A DNA stretch of 64,000 nt from an uncultured Bacteroidota bacterium (GTDB taxonomy: Bacteria; Bacteroidota; Bacteroidia; Chitinophagales; Chitinophagaceae). The translations under genes were made by a program, and so were the position numbers. Every line of letters starts with the position of its first letter. Within the stretch, counting starts at the first letter, position 1. Where the stretch lies: assembly GCA_903887415.1 (NCBI GenBank), contig CAISPO010000065.1, forward strand, positions 29,697-93,696. The letters run 5' to 3'. The notes below the pieces were generated by a model. It saw nothing but the letters and a program-made list of their open reading frames with translations, was not told where the DNA came from and made no database searches. Of this stretch, positions 34,917-43,891 are shown piece after piece.

Positions 34917-35618
34917 ATGTCACAACCAAAACTAAAAATACTGTTAGTGGAAGATGACCCTGTTTTAGGGTATGTGGTGAAAGACTTTTTGCAAAAACAG
35001 GACTTCGATGTAACGCATTGTACCGAAGGGGATGCCGCGTGGCACCAGTTCATGAAAAATATTTACGACATCTGCTTGCTTGATGTAATGCTGCCTGGCA
35101 AAAAGGATGGTATGGAGCTCGCAAACAGTATCCGCAAGAAAAATGAAAATATTCCTATCATTTTGTTATCGGCCAAGAATATGGACAATGACAAGATCAT
35201 GGGATTTGAAAGCGGCGCCGATGACTATATCACTAAACCATATAACCTGCAGGAACTCCTGCACAGGATACAGGTGTTTGTGAAGCGCAGCAAGAAGAAG
35301 GACGATCTGGGCCCGGTTATCTTCAAGATAGGCGACCTGTTGTTCGATTATACTAACCTTACCCTCAGCAATGAGAAAGTGAATCATCAGCTTACCCAGC
35401 GCGAAGCAGACCTGGTGCGGTTTCTGTGCCTTAATGCCAACCGTGTGCTGAAGCGCGATGAGATATTGATGAGCGTCTGGGGCAAGGACGATTACTTCCT
35501 GGGAAGAAGTATGGATGTGTTCATTACCAAAGTGAGGAAATACCTCAAATCACAGAATGTAGCCAAGCTGCAAACGATACATGGTATCGGGTTTAAGTTC
35601 AATTATAATCCGGAATAA
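34917..35618 (+). CDS. OmpR-family response regulator, no adjacent histidine kinase
   Basis: 233 residues from ATG 34917; an in-frame GTG at 34890 is less likely. Residues ~1-122 are a receiver domain: acidic pair VEDD, phosphoacceptor in CLLDVMLPG, switch residues in ILLSAKN and the lysine in DDYITKPYNLQELL. Residues ~135-230 are a winged-helix DNA-binding domain (LTQREADLVRFLCLNANRVLKRDEILMSVWG; FLGRSMDVFITKVRKYLKSQ; TIHGIGFKF). It would bind DNA as a phosphorylation-dependent dimer. No histidine kinase is adjacent, so its signal is unknown. Confidence 0.93.
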   Translation: MSQPKLKILLVEDDPVLGYVVKDFLQKQDFDVTHCTEGDAAWHQFMKNIYDICLLDVMLPGKKDGMELANSIRKKNENIPIILLSAKNMDNDKIMGFESGADDYITKPYNLQELLHRIQVFVKRSKKKDDLGPVIFKIGDLLFDYTNLTLSNEKVNHQLTQREADLVRFLCLNANRVLKRDEILMSVWGKDDYFLGRSMDVFITKVRKYLKSQNVAKLQTIHGIGFKFNYNPE

Positions 35619-35646
35619 GGTAATCTCGCGTAAAAATTGTTATTTC

Positions 35647-35674
35647 GTAGAGACGCAATGCATTGCGTCTCTAC
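35647..35674. repeat. Perfect 28-bp palindrome (GTAGAGACGCAATG and complement)
   Basis: GTAGAGACGCAATG (35647-35660) is followed directly by its exact reverse complement (35661-35674). It lies between the convergent response regulator and TlpA genes, where it could also work as a terminator. A decayed copy is at 28341-28366. Confidence 0.85.
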
Positions 35675-35699
35675 AGTCTCATATTGTCAATCTTGTTTT

Positions 35700-37124
35700 C
35701 TATTTAAACAGCCTTTCCAACGCCAGGATCAGCTCTGTTGACTGCAGGGGTGAGGGTGGTGGATTTTGTGTTGCGAACTTTCCATCCTCGTCTATAAGAA
35801 AATAGGCAGGCAAAGACTGTACTCCATATAGCTGCACTTCCGGTGCGCTCCACTCACCATTGCTGTGTGTGAAAAGCCCTTCCATTTTATATTTGGCTAT
35901 CAGCTTATTATCGGCAGCCGTATCATTATCTATAGATACATAAACAAATTCCAGCGGCTTGTTTTTTATCAGGCTTTTCATTTTGCCTTCCTTAATGATC
36001 TCTCCTACACACTGCTTGCACCAGCTTGCCCAGAAATTCAAATACACTACGTTGCCGCGAAGGTCTGAGAGTTTCATTTGCTTACCATCGGCGGTGGTTA
36101 TGTTGAAATCCGGCGCCGGCTGGCCAGGCGCCAGGCGCTCTGCTAAAGCCACCTGCTTATCCAGTGTGGGAAGATATTTACTTTCTGGCCAGCGCTTTTT
36201 AAAGTCGGCAAACATAAATTCTGTCCGCTCTATGGGCTGGTTTCTCGCCCTGCCGTAGAGGTTCTGGGCCATGTAATATTCTGCACTTTTGGGGGGCAGC
36301 AGTTTGTACACGAGCTTTAGTACACTGTCCTGGAATTTCCGGTAACCGGTGGTATCATGGCCATAAAAAGTATATCCCGCGGCCTTGAGCTTTATTTCAA
36401 AGACACCCGTGAGATACAACAGGTAGGGAGAAAGCTGCAGCAGTGAATCATTAAAAGCATACGGCAGGTGCGACACAACGGCATAGTTCGCTTCCGGTAC
36501 AGAGTCGGTATATTTTCTCACTTTTATCATGGCGTGCATCTGGGGATACTGCTCCATGAAAAAATAGTTGTAATACTGGAAAAGTGCCGTCCAATAACTT
36601 ACAAACGATTTTGGCAGGCCGGTTTTATTTTTTTCAAGAAATTCGCTTTCTATTTTCCGCTCATGCTCCATGTTCTTCAAAAACTCATCCGGCTCCTTGT
36701 TGATGTGCGTTTTTACTTTCAGCACGTACTGGTTAATACGACCCGCGGCAATGGTATGTTTGGCAATGAAATTCTGTATGGCGCTTCCACGGCCCTGGAA
36801 ATGAAGTGTGCTGTCGAAATGAGCGGCATCAACTGACAGGTACATGCTATCGCCGGGCTGCAATATCACTTCGGCTGCTTTGCCGCGATGGATAACAGTC
36901 GCCTGGGTATAAACGCCGTGAGGTATGGGAAACGCCAGCGAAAAATTCCCTTTTTGGTCCACATGCGCAATAAAATCTTTGGGGTAATAAGCAATTGCAT
37001 TGTCGTTGTAACTAACGATGAGGCTGTCTGATAATGGGTTGAGTATTTTACCAGACAGTCTTACGCTGTCCTGCGCGAGAGCTGAGTTAGTGATAAATAA
37101 TAGGGCGAGAAACAATTGTTTCAT
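35700..37124 (-). CDS. TlpA-like thioredoxin-fold protein with N-terminal DUF4369-like domain
   Basis: 474 residues from ATG 37124 ([18 protein letters not shown], signal peptide). The N-terminal ~120 residues are a beta domain like DUF4369 ([22 protein letters not shown]). The middle is helical. The C-terminal ~145 residues are a TlpA/AhpC-TSA thioredoxin domain: [40 protein letters not shown] with a CxxC active site. It is periplasmic; this arrangement is very common in Bacteroidota, where such proteins are thought to reduce or oxidise envelope thiols. The target is unknown. Confidence 0.9.
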   Translation of the reverse strand: MKQLFLALLFITNSALAQDSVRLSGKILNPLSDSLIVSYNDNAIAYYPKDFIAHVDQKGNFSLAFPIPHGVYTQATVIHRGKAAEVILQPGDSMYLSVDAAHFDSTLHFQGRGSAIQNFIAKHTIAAGRINQYVLKVKTHINKEPDEFLKNMEHERKIESEFLEKNKTGLPKSFVSYWTALFQYYNYFFMEQYPQMHAMIKVRKYTDSVPEANYAVVSHLPYAFNDSLLQLSPYLLYLTGVFEIKLKAAGYTFYGHDTTGYRKFQDSVLKLVYKLLPPKSAEYYMAQNLYGRARNQPIERTEFMFADFKKRWPESKYLPTLDKQVALAERLAPGQPAPDFNITTADGKQMKLSDLRGNVVYLNFWASWCKQCVGEIIKEGKMKSLIKNKPLEFVYVSIDNDTAADNKLIAKYKMEGLFTHSNGEWSAPEVQLYGVQSLPAYFLIDEDGKFATQNPPPSPLQSTELILALERLFK

Positions 37125-37140
37125 AATCCACAAAAACTAT

Positions 37141-37182
37141 TTCACGCAAAGGTCGCAAAGGAGCCGCAAAGCCCGCAAATAT
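37141..37182. repeat. Short tandem GCAAAG repeats
   Basis: Four spaced copies of (C)GCAAA(G): CACGCAAAGG, TCGCAAAGG, GCCGCAAAGC, CCGCAAAT. Low-complexity repeats of this kind are common in Bacteroidota intergenic DNA. On the minus strand one copy gives GACCTTTG, one base from a -7 element, about 22 nt before the TlpA-like gene. Confidence 0.6.
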
Positions 37183-37205
37183 TTTGAAATAAAGCTAATA
37201 ATCAT

Positions 37206-38231
37206 CTACGCAATCATCATTTCCGGCAATGGCCGGGGGCTGTATTTCTTCATGGCTTTGGCTATAGCCGCTATATGGTCTGGAGTAGTGCCGCAGCAGC
37301 CACCTACCATATTCACCCATCCTTCTTTAGCCCACTGCGAAATAACAAATGCGGTATGCTCGGGGCTTTCATCATATTCGCCCATAGCGTTTGGCAGCCC
37401 GGCATTAGGGTAAGCGCTTACATAGCAGGCGGCTATTTGCGCCAGCTCCTCTACGTGCGGGCGCATCTGTTCTGCGCCCAGCGCGCAATTGAGGCCTATG
37501 CTTATAGGATTGGCGTGCATCACTGATATGTAGAACGCTTCCAGCGTTTGCCCGCTAAGGGTGCGGCCAGAAGCATCGGTAATAGTACCGGAGATCATCA
37601 CCGGCAACTTTTCATGTTTTGTGTCCCGGAAGAACTTATTGATCGCGTAGATCGCTGCTTTCGCATTGAGTGTGTCAAAGATCGTTTCCACTACCAGTAT
37701 GTCTGCACCGCCATCTAATAGCCCTTTTATTTGTTCATAATAAGCATCCGCTACTTCATCGAAGGTTACTGCTCGATAGCCGGGATTGTTTACATCCGGC
37801 GAAAGCGAAAGAGTTTTGTTCATAGGGCCTATGGCTCCTGCAACGAAGTGATCGGACACAGTAAGGTTATTCGCAGCACGATATTCCTGTATTGCCTCCT
37901 TTGCCAGCTTTGCAGCAGCGACATTTAACTCATATGCCAGCGGCTGCATATCATAATCAGCCAGTGATATTACCTGTGCGTTGAAGGTATTGGTCTCCAG
38001 TATATTCGCACCTGCTTCCAGGTATTTGCGATGTATCTCCTTTATGATGTGCGGCTGTGTGAGGCACAGCAGATCGTTATTACCTTTCACATCGGTATGC
38101 CAATCCTTAAACCGCTCACCGCGATAGTCAGCTTCCTGTAGCTTATAACGCTGCACCATAGTGCCCATAGCGCCATCTATTATCAGGATGCGCTTATCAA
38201 GGAGATCGCGGAGTTTTGCTTCTGTATTCAT
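37206..38231 (-). CDS. metH: Homocysteine S-methyltransferase domain of MetH (stand-alone N-terminal module)
   Basis: 341 residues from ATG 38231 (promoter ends 4 nt upstream). It covers only the first (homocysteine-binding, TIM barrel) domain of methionine synthase: [75 protein letters not shown] and [15 protein letters not shown] (the last two hold the three zinc-binding cysteines). Folate, cobalamin and activation domains of full MetH (about 1200 residues) are missing. In many Bacteroidota the enzyme is split into two genes, usually adjacent; here the next gene on this strand is TlpA-like, so the other half must lie elsewhere. Confidence 0.9.
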   Translation of the reverse strand: MNTEAKLRDLLDKRILIIDGAMGTMVQRYKLQEADYRGERFKDWHTDVKGNNDLLCLTQPHIIKEIHRKYLEAGANILETNTFNAQVISLADYDMQPLAYELNVAAAKLAKEAIQEYRAANNLTVSDHFVAGAIGPMNKTLSLSPDVNNPGYRAVTFDEVADAYYEQIKGLLDGGADILVVETIFDTLNAKAAIYAINKFFRDTKHEKLPVMISGTITDASGRTLSGQTLEAFYISVMHANPISIGLNCALGAEQMRPHVEELAQIAACYVSAYPNAGLPNAMGEYDESPEHTAFVISQWAKEGWVNMVGGCCGTTPDHIAAIAKAMKKYSPRPLPEMMIA

Positions 38232-38235
38232 ATCG

Positions 38236-38243
38236 CAAAGGTA
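38236..38243 (-). promoter_or_regulatory. -7 promoter element of metH N-terminal gene (TACCTTTG), 4 nt before ATG
   Basis: Exact TAnnTTTG match on the minus strand, ending 4 nt before the ATG; predicts a leaderless mRNA. Confidence 0.65.
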
Positions 38244-38383
38244 GGGGATAGCGAGATATATTGAATAGATGGATAGGAAGTATAGGATAGCCTCCATATA
38301 ATTTTTAAAACATTAACATTTCCGTTTATCAAAGACTTTTAAATCGCTACCTAAATATCTAATTTTACATTACAAAATTGCCA

Positions 38384-38761
38384 ATGGCTAAAGGTAAATT
38401 CATAGTCGCCTTCCTGTCTTTATTTTTGTTTGTATCTTTTAGCAAAGAGCTGCCCAATGTTATAAGCATACCTCATGGCAAAAACTCTCTGCCATGTTTA
38501 GTTTCGTCAAAAGGCAACCTGCAAAGTTTTGCAACCAATGATCCTTATTTTTCAAAAAATGTAACCAGGAAAGACCATGTAAAGGTCCGCTACATGGGCG
38601 GCGAATGTAGCTTTGCCATTTGCCCTACACTTCTTTTTCAGATAGCCCCTGAATTTGCAGAAGACCTGGTAAGTATTTTTCCTCATTTCCTGGTTCCTGC
38701 TCACAATAAGTGTTTACTTAGCCTGAGAGGGCCGCCCATAGAAAGTGTGGCTTTTGTTTAA
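38384..38761 (+). CDS. Small secreted protein of unknown function
   Basis: 125 residues from ATG 38384. A signal peptide is visible (MAKGKFIVAFLSLFLFVSFS). The mature part has KDHVKVRYMGGECSFAICPTLLFQIAPEFAEDLVSIFPHFLVPAH and three cysteines. I do not recognise a family. A -7-like TAATTTTA lies at 38360-38367. The gene is followed by two further secreted-protein genes in the same direction, and all three may belong together. Confidence 0.6.
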   Translation: MAKGKFIVAFLSLFLFVSFSKELPNVISIPHGKNSLPCLVSSKGNLQSFATNDPYFSKNVTRKDHVKVRYMGGECSFAICPTLLFQIAPEFAEDLVSIFPHFLVPAHNKCLLSLRGPPIESVAFV

Positions 38762-38864
38762 GCAATTACACTATTTATCACGGTATTACGTTAATACCGA
38801 AATGTCTTGAAGGGGTTATTTTATTCATTGTTTAAGTTGCTGCGGCAACCCTAATAAAAACAAC

Positions 38865-40058
38865 ATGAAAAAGATCATTATTACCTTCCTGTACTTATGC
38901 TTTTTTATACCAGCAATTGCCGGAGTAACCGACACTTCGCTTACCGAGAAAAGCGTACGGGAGAAAATACTTAACGACATCCAGCAGAATCTGGACCGGA
39001 AAAACAAAGTAGTGGACTCCACCATTACCCGGCTCGATGGTAAGGCGAGCAGGCTCGATAGTGTTATTAAGCTAACCGGCAATCCGAAGGAGCGCCTTGA
39101 TAAAATTGTAGAACGTGTGCAGATATTGGAAGAAAAGCAGAAAGCTGTGGAACAAAACGAGCTTAATGTTTATGAGGCCAACTACCAGTCAGCGATCATC
39201 AACCTCGTATCCATGGACCGGGAGATAAAACCACTGATCCTGTTTCGCACAACCAAGGATTTTTTCAACGCGCTTACCGAAACCAGCAACCCCATGAACT
39301 ACGATGGCTTCCGTGCCGGGTTTGAAAAATTCAGGGTGTATGTGGACAAAACCAAGGATAACAACGCAACATTAAAAACGATAGGTGAGGTAATTACCGC
39401 AACTGGAAATATTTCATTTGGTGTGCCTATCGTAGGCGCTTATTCGCAGTTGCTGTTTTCTGGTATGGCTGATTATGTCAACTCTATTGGCCATAAAAGA
39501 AGAGAACTGAAAACAGAGGCCGAAAAGATGTTTGCTGTTACTGCTGCGCTCAGCCAGTTTACCACCGACAAGAACCTGGTGGAAAATGAATGGGACGGCA
39601 TTACACAATCTCTGGAAGAAATGCAGGTGCAGTATGACACAGTCATTGACAGGAATATGCGCATGCTCAGCATAGACCGCGACGAAGTAAACAATGGCTT
39701 CACCCGGCAAAGCGATGCCAGCAAGCGTTATATCTATCTTACTATGCTGCGGCAGAAAGCCGGTGACTATGTAGTTAACGCGAAAAAACAGAACCCGAAG
39801 GACTGGAAGGAAAACATCTATTACCAGCTTATGGACGTGCAGTCGCTAAAAGTGCGCTACGGCGACCTTACTTACCGCATAAAGCACCATATTAATAAAT
39901 ACAACGTGCTTATTACCAAGTACAAGAGCAACAAAGAAATAGGCAGCAATGTGGGCAAGCTGGATGAAAAGCTCAACCAGTTAAAATCCACATTTGATGA
40001 TACTTTTGAACCCACACAGTATGTACATTCGGCTACGCAGATGTATAAAGTGCTGTAG
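38865..40058 (+). CDS. Secreted coiled-coil protein of unknown function
   Basis: 397 residues. Signal peptide MKKIIITFLYLCFFIPAIAG. The mature protein is almost all helical with heptad-like stretches (DIQQNLDRKNKVVDSTITRLDGK; RLDKIVERVQILEEKQKAVEQNEL; KHHINKYNVLITKYKSNKEI), separated by a Gly-containing hydrophobic hairpin (TIGEVITATGNISFGVPIVGAYSQLLFSG) that could insert in a membrane. No known family recognised. A 47-bp gap separates it from the next gene, which also encodes a coiled-coil protein. Confidence 0.75.
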   Translation: MKKIIITFLYLCFFIPAIAGVTDTSLTEKSVREKILNDIQQNLDRKNKVVDSTITRLDGKASRLDSVIKLTGNPKERLDKIVERVQILEEKQKAVEQNELNVYEANYQSAIINLVSMDREIKPLILFRTTKDFFNALTETSNPMNYDGFRAGFEKFRVYVDKTKDNNATLKTIGEVITATGNISFGVPIVGAYSQLLFSGMADYVNSIGHKRRELKTEAEKMFAVTAALSQFTTDKNLVENEWDGITQSLEEMQVQYDTVIDRNMRMLSIDRDEVNNGFTRQSDASKRYIYLTMLRQKAGDYVVNAKKQNPKDWKENIYYQLMDVQSLKVRYGDLTYRIKHHINKYNVLITKYKSNKEIGSNVGKLDEKLNQLKSTFDDTFEPTQYVHSATQMYKVL

Positions 40059-40105
40059 GCACAATTTTTATGTTAATTTCATCGAACACTCAAAAACAAC
40101 ATTTT

Positions 40106-41035
40106 ATGAATTACAAAACAGGATCAATAACCACAAATGAAATGCAAAACAATACAGGACACAACCGCCTGCTGATGATATTTCTATACGCGCCAGCTCT
40201 CGTATTTATGATGGTCGCTGCCAGCTCTTGCAATAACAGCACTCCTGCGGCTAATACAGAGAACAAGAACCTGAAAGATTCACTGGCTATGGCCAAGGAT
40301 ACTATACAGGCGCAGGCCAACGCATCACACAACCAGATGGATGAGTATGCCACAATGAGTGCCCGGCTGGACAGCCAGATCGCGCAGAAGGACCTGGAAA
40401 TAAACAAGCTAAAAAGCATAAACGGTAAACTTGCAAGCAACAATAAGAAAATGGCCGCAGAGCTGAAAACCGACAAGAAGCTCATAGCATCTATGAAGGA
40501 CGACCTTAACGAGAAAACTAAGGCTTATGAGCAGCAGCTCGGCTTACTGGAGAATGATAAAAAAGACCTGATGCGCCAGAGAGATGAACTCCTCCAGAAA
40601 TACAACAAAGTTCTGGCACTTGGCTCGGTATTGCATGCTTCTAACATAAGGCTGGAAGCCATACACCTGAAAAAGCATGGTACAAAAGAAAAGGAAACTA
40701 ACCGTGCCCGCCGGGCCGATGAACTGAAAGTGCAGTTTGATATTGACGAGAACAGGGTAGCTGAAAATGGCACCAAGCAGTTGTACCTCGTTATCAAGGA
40801 TCCGGAGGGTAAATTGCTCAGCAATCCGGCCGCGGGTTCCGGATCTACTACAATCAGCAACGGCAGCTCTATGAATTACAGCTTTATGAAGGAAATACCT
40901 CTTGTTACTAACGAGCCCGTGAAAGACATCAGCGCAGAATGGAAACAGGAAGGTGATTATGAATCAGGCGTATATACAATTACCATCTACAACGGTGGCT
41001 ACCGCATAGGCGGCGGCCAGGTGGAACTGAGATAA
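40106..41035 (+). CDS. Putative coiled-coil lipoprotein
   Basis: 309 residues from ATG 40106; a later ATG at 40142 (297 residues) gives a more usual signal sequence (MQNNTGHNRLLMIFLYAPAL and on to VAASSC). The cysteine in AASSC may be a lipid attachment site, though the lipobox is weak. A long coiled coil follows (residues ~60-180: QKDLEINKLKSINGKLASNNKKMAAELKT). The C-terminal ~115 residues are a beta domain (KVQFDIDENRVAENGTKQLYLVIKDPEGKLL...GVYTITIYNGGYRIGGGQVEL). The C-terminal domain resembles those of stand-alone Bacteroidota proteins with no known role. A terminator follows. Confidence 0.7.
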   Translation: MNYKTGSITTNEMQNNTGHNRLLMIFLYAPALVFMMVAASSCNNSTPAANTENKNLKDSLAMAKDTIQAQANASHNQMDEYATMSARLDSQIAQKDLEINKLKSINGKLASNNKKMAAELKTDKKLIASMKDDLNEKTKAYEQQLGLLENDKKDLMRQRDELLQKYNKVLALGSVLHASNIRLEAIHLKKHGTKEKETNRARRADELKVQFDIDENRVAENGTKQLYLVIKDPEGKLLSNPAAGSGSTTISNGSSMNYSFMKEIPLVTNEPVKDISAEWKQEGDYESGVYTITIYNGGYRIGGGQVELR

Positions 41036-41052
41036 ACATTTTTAGACATCAG

Positions 41053-41082
41053 GAAGCCCTGGAACACTCGTTCCGGGGCTTC
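41053..41082. terminator. Bidirectional hairpin terminator
   Basis: GAAGCCCTGGAAC (41053-41065) pairs with GTTCCGGGGCTTC (41070-41082) with one mismatch, followed on the + strand by TTATTTATTT. It lies between convergent genes. Confidence 0.75.
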
Positions 41083-41086
41083 TTAT

Positions 41087-43264
41087 TTATTTGCAGGCAT
41101 CCTTTATATACTTGTCGGCCCTGGAGTCGCCCAGCCTTTTGGCGGTGTTGAGGTCGTTGCAGCCACTCTTTTTTTCGCCGGTAAGTATCCTGCATACTCC
41201 TCGGAAAGTGTATGGTTTGGCGTATAAAGAATCCATGTCTATGGCGCTGGTAAAGTCTCCTATAGCACCTTCGTAGTTAGCGATCTTTATTTTCGCTGTA
41301 CCGCGGCTATAGTAAGCGAGTGTGTCTGGGCTCATATCCAGCGCCTTGGTATAGTCTTCAATAGCTGCGCTGTCGTTTTGAAGGTTGTCTTCAGAAATAC
41401 CTTTTCTCACATATGCGCCGGCAAAGCCCGGGCTTAGCGCTATGGCCTTATTATAGTCTTTAATAGCGCCGCTATCGTCTTTGAGCGCTGATTTTTCTGT
41501 GCCCCGGTTATAGTAAGCCTGTACAGAGCCGCTGTCTATTTTTATCACCGCTGTATAATCTGCTGCTGCCCCGCTATGGTCCTGTATTTTGCTCTTCGAT
41601 ATGGCGCGGTTATAATACGCTGCGGTAAAAGCGGGATTTAGTGCCAGTGCTTTATTATAATCTTTTATAGCGGCGCTGTCCTGCTGCAGCATGCTTTTTA
41701 CAACAGCCCTGTTATAATAGGCGTCGGCGAACCCAGGGTTTAGGGATATGGCCATACTCTCATCATTTATCGCCCCTGTATCATTTTGCAGCCTCACTTT
41801 TGATATACCCCTGCTGTAGAAGGCTTCGGCATAGCCAGGAGTTGTTGCAATGGCCTTATCGTAGTCGGCGATCGCATCGCTGTCATTTTTTAAGTCGCTT
41901 TTTACCTGCCCACGGTAATAATAAGCCTCGGCATAAACAGGATTTATTGCAATTGCTTTGCTCTCATCATTTATTGCCCCGGAATCATTTAGCATTTTAT
42001 ACTTGGCAATGCCGCGGTTATAATATGCTCCCGCAGAGTTGGGATCTATTGCTATGGCCTTACTAAAGTCAGCTACAGCAAAGTCATACTTCAGCAGCGC
42101 CACGTTCGTTATTCCCCTGTTTACATATGCCTGTGTATAAGCGGGCTCCAGCCCTATTGCTTTTGTATATGCGCTGATGGCTGCATTTTCATCCTTAATT
42201 GCATGAGCCGCGTTGCCAAGGCCATTATATATTTTTGCATCGGCGGGGTTTATACTCATAGCTTTATTATAGTCGTCAATAGCCTTAATGAAGGCCTTTA
42301 GAGCATATTGTGCTTCTGCCCACTGAAAATATGCCGTAGCATTCTTTTTATCCTTTTCCAGCGCTTTGGTATAATCGCTGATGGCGCCGGCATAGTTACG
42401 CTGCGCTGCTTTTGCCATACCCCTGCCGATGTATGCTTCTGTGTAACCAGGGTTTATTTTTACCGCCCTGGAATGGTCTGTTATAGCCTTTACATAATCG
42501 CCCATTGCGTATTCGGCTGTAGCACGGTTGTAAAACGAGGCCGAATAGTTAGTATCCAGCGATACAGCAATCGTGTAGTCGGATATGGAGCTTGCAGGGC
42601 CGGTCAGTTTGTTTTTGGCTAAGCCCCTGCTGTTATAGGCCGCTGCGTTCGGCCTTATTCTTATTGCCTCGGTATAGTCGCTAATAGCATCGGCATATTC
42701 TCTAAGTGCATATTTTGCATCGCCCCGATTATAGAAAATGCTTGCGTCACAGCTGTCAATTTCCAAGGCCCTGCTATAGGCACTGATGGCCCCGATCATA
42801 TCATTGAGGTGATATCTGGCTATTCCCACTTTAAAATATGGAATGGGATAGCTGGTATCCATTTTTTCTGCCCTAGTGTAGTCTGTTATTGCGCCAGCAA
42901 AATCCTGTGCATAAAATTTTGCCTCACCCCTGCTGTAATATGCCTTCGCATAAGCCGAATCAAGGCCTATTGCGGTTGTATAATCGTCAATTGCACTCAC
43001 ATACCTTTTTAGGTAAAACAAGGTGTATGCCCGATTATAGTACACCTTCTTCAGTGCGGGGTCCAGTTGGATGGCCTTGGTATAATCGGCAAGGGCGCCA
43101 GTGGTGTCATGTGCCTTGCGTTTTGCATTGCCCCTGCCATAATATGATTCCGCGCTATATGGATTGATCTGTATGTTCCGGGTATAGTCGTCTATCTCCG
43201 CATTCTGGCAGTATGCGGCTGTTACCGAGAAAAGAAGAAGAACAGAACAAAACAGTGCTTTCAT
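41087..43264 (-). CDS. Large secreted TPR protein (about 20 TPR units)
   Basis: 725 residues. A signal peptide (MKALFCSVLLLFSVTAAYC) is followed by ~20 consecutive 34-residue TPRs that fill the whole mature chain. Each unit carries the pattern A-Y-Y-x-R-G-x-A-K-x-x-L-x-D-x-x-G-A-I-x-D-Y-T-K-A-I-x-x-x-P. Several units are near copies (for example DSGAINDESKAIAINP occurs at least twice), so part of the array grew by recent tandem duplication. The end (CRILTGEKKSGCNDLNTAKRLGDSRADKYI) is the usual cap of this type. It forms a superhelical protein-binding scaffold in the periplasm or on the surface; the partner is unknown. Confidence 0.88.
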   Translation of the reverse strand: MKALFCSVLLLFSVTAAYCQNAEIDDYTRNIQINPYSAESYYGRGNAKRKAHDTTGALADYTKAIQLDPALKKVYYNRAYTLFYLKRYVSAIDDYTTAIGLDSAYAKAYYSRGEAKFYAQDFAGAITDYTRAEKMDTSYPIPYFKVGIARYHLNDMIGAISAYSRALEIDSCDASIFYNRGDAKYALREYADAISDYTEAIRIRPNAAAYNSRGLAKNKLTGPASSISDYTIAVSLDTNYSASFYNRATAEYAMGDYVKAITDHSRAVKINPGYTEAYIGRGMAKAAQRNYAGAISDYTKALEKDKKNATAYFQWAEAQYALKAFIKAIDDYNKAMSINPADAKIYNGLGNAAHAIKDENAAISAYTKAIGLEPAYTQAYVNRGITNVALLKYDFAVADFSKAIAIDPNSAGAYYNRGIAKYKMLNDSGAINDESKAIAINPVYAEAYYYRGQVKSDLKNDSDAIADYDKAIATTPGYAEAFYSRGISKVRLQNDTGAINDESMAISLNPGFADAYYNRAVVKSMLQQDSAAIKDYNKALALNPAFTAAYYNRAISKSKIQDHSGAAADYTAVIKIDSGSVQAYYNRGTEKSALKDDSGAIKDYNKAIALSPGFAGAYVRKGISEDNLQNDSAAIEDYTKALDMSPDTLAYYSRGTAKIKIANYEGAIGDFTSAIDMDSLYAKPYTFRGVCRILTGEKKSGCNDLNTAKRLGDSRADKYIKDACK

Positions 43265-43377
43265 ACTTGTGGGCTGGTCCGGCGATACCAGTTACAAAGG
43301 TGCTTTATTTTTTAAAAGGAAACGCCATACAGGATAGCTTGGTATAATGCCCCGAATAGAATTAACAACTAATACGC

Positions 43378-43410
43378 AAAAAATCGCTCCCGAAATACTT
43401 CGGGACGATT
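43378..43410 (-). repeat. Copy of the tRNA-Ala terminator with an inserted palindrome
   Basis: AAAAAATCGC and GATTTAAAG match the terminator flanks of the intact tRNA-Ala (43766-43798), but the loop is replaced by TCCCGAAATACTTCGGGA (43388-43405), a near-perfect palindrome. Confidence 0.75.
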
Positions 43411-43417
43411 TAAAGCT

Positions 43418-43528
43418 GGTGGACTCCGAAAGCTTTCGGAGCGGAGTCGAACCGGTTACCTTTTTCCCTCCCGATAGCTATCGGGACTATTCGGGACAGC
43501 AAACATCTACACAAACGAGCTAATCAAC
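43418..43528 (-). pseudogene. Pseudo-tRNA-Ala copy A, interrupted by palindromes
   Basis: On the minus strand this region keeps the T-arm and variable loop of tRNA-Ala exactly (43441-43464) and pieces of the D-arm and acceptor end, but the acceptor side carries CTCCGAAAGCTTTCGGAG (43424-43441, perfect 18-bp palindrome) and the anticodon arm is replaced by a 33-nt block with TCCCGATAGCTATCGGGA (43469-43486, perfect palindrome). It cannot fold as a working tRNA. The end of the GIY-YIG gene overlaps its 5' (D-arm) part. Confidence 0.75.
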
Positions 43529-43758
43529 CATTCTATATATTTCCGGCTCTTTTTCTTTTTGATTTCCGATTCTCTCTTCATAGCATTGATTCTGCTATCA
43601 AAGGGCTCGGAATATTTCCGTACCCAATCTCTTGCCTTTGAAGTATAAGTGGATATTCCGGAATTATGCTCTGCTAGCCTTATAGCTATGTCTTCCGAAT
43701 AGCCAATATAATACTTGTCTAGACTTGGAGAGTATATTATGTAAACTGAGTACGTCAT
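43507..43758 (-). CDS. GIY-YIG nuclease domain protein inserted between tRNA-Ala copies
   Basis: 83 residues from ATG 43758. It is a single GIY-YIG domain of the UvrC/YhbQ type: TYSVYIIYSPSLDKYYIGYSEDIAIRLAEHNSG has the paired YII and YIG motifs and the catalytic Arg region, KARDWVRKYSEPFDSRINAMKRESEIKKKKSRKYIEWLI has the conserved Glu and basic end. The start lies 8 nt after the terminator of the intact tRNA-Ala, and the stop codon lies within the D-arm remnant of pseudo-tRNA copy A (last residues ISSFV are read from tRNA-like sequence). Such an arrangement suggests a homing-type or inserted nuclease at a tRNA gene. The substrate is unknown. Confidence 0.85.
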   Translation of the reverse strand: MTYSVYIIYSPSLDKYYIGYSEDIAIRLAEHNSGISTYTSKARDWVRKYSEPFDSRINAMKRESEIKKKKSRKYIEWLISSFV

Positions 43759-43765
43759 TGTTACA

Positions 43766-43793
43766 AACAAAAAATCGCCCTTTCAGGCGATTT
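43766..43793 (-). terminator. Terminator of tRNA-Ala
   Basis: On the minus strand AAATCGCC pairs with GGCGATTT (arms 43786-43793 and 43772-43779) followed by a T-rich tract. Confidence 0.8.
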
Positions 43794-43798
43794 AAAGC

Positions 43799-43874
43799 TG
43801 GTGGAGAATACCGGAGTCGAACCGGTTACCTTTTGCATGCCATGCAAACGCTCTACCAGATGAGCTAATTCCCC
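43799..43874 (-). tRNA. tRNA-Ala (anticodon GGC)
   Basis: 76 nt including encoded CCA. The acceptor arm GGGGAAT pairs with ATTCTCC (one G-U), the D-arm GCTC...GAGC encloses ATCTGGTA, the anticodon stem TTTGC/GCAAA holds the loop ATGGCAT (anticodon GGC, reading GCC/GCU codons), and the T-arm ACCGG/CCGGT holds TTCGACT. All stems are complete, so this copy should be functional. A terminator follows, then the GIY-YIG gene. Degenerate copies lie on both sides. Confidence 0.95.
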
Positions 43875-43891
43875 TTTTATCCACCGTCTGG

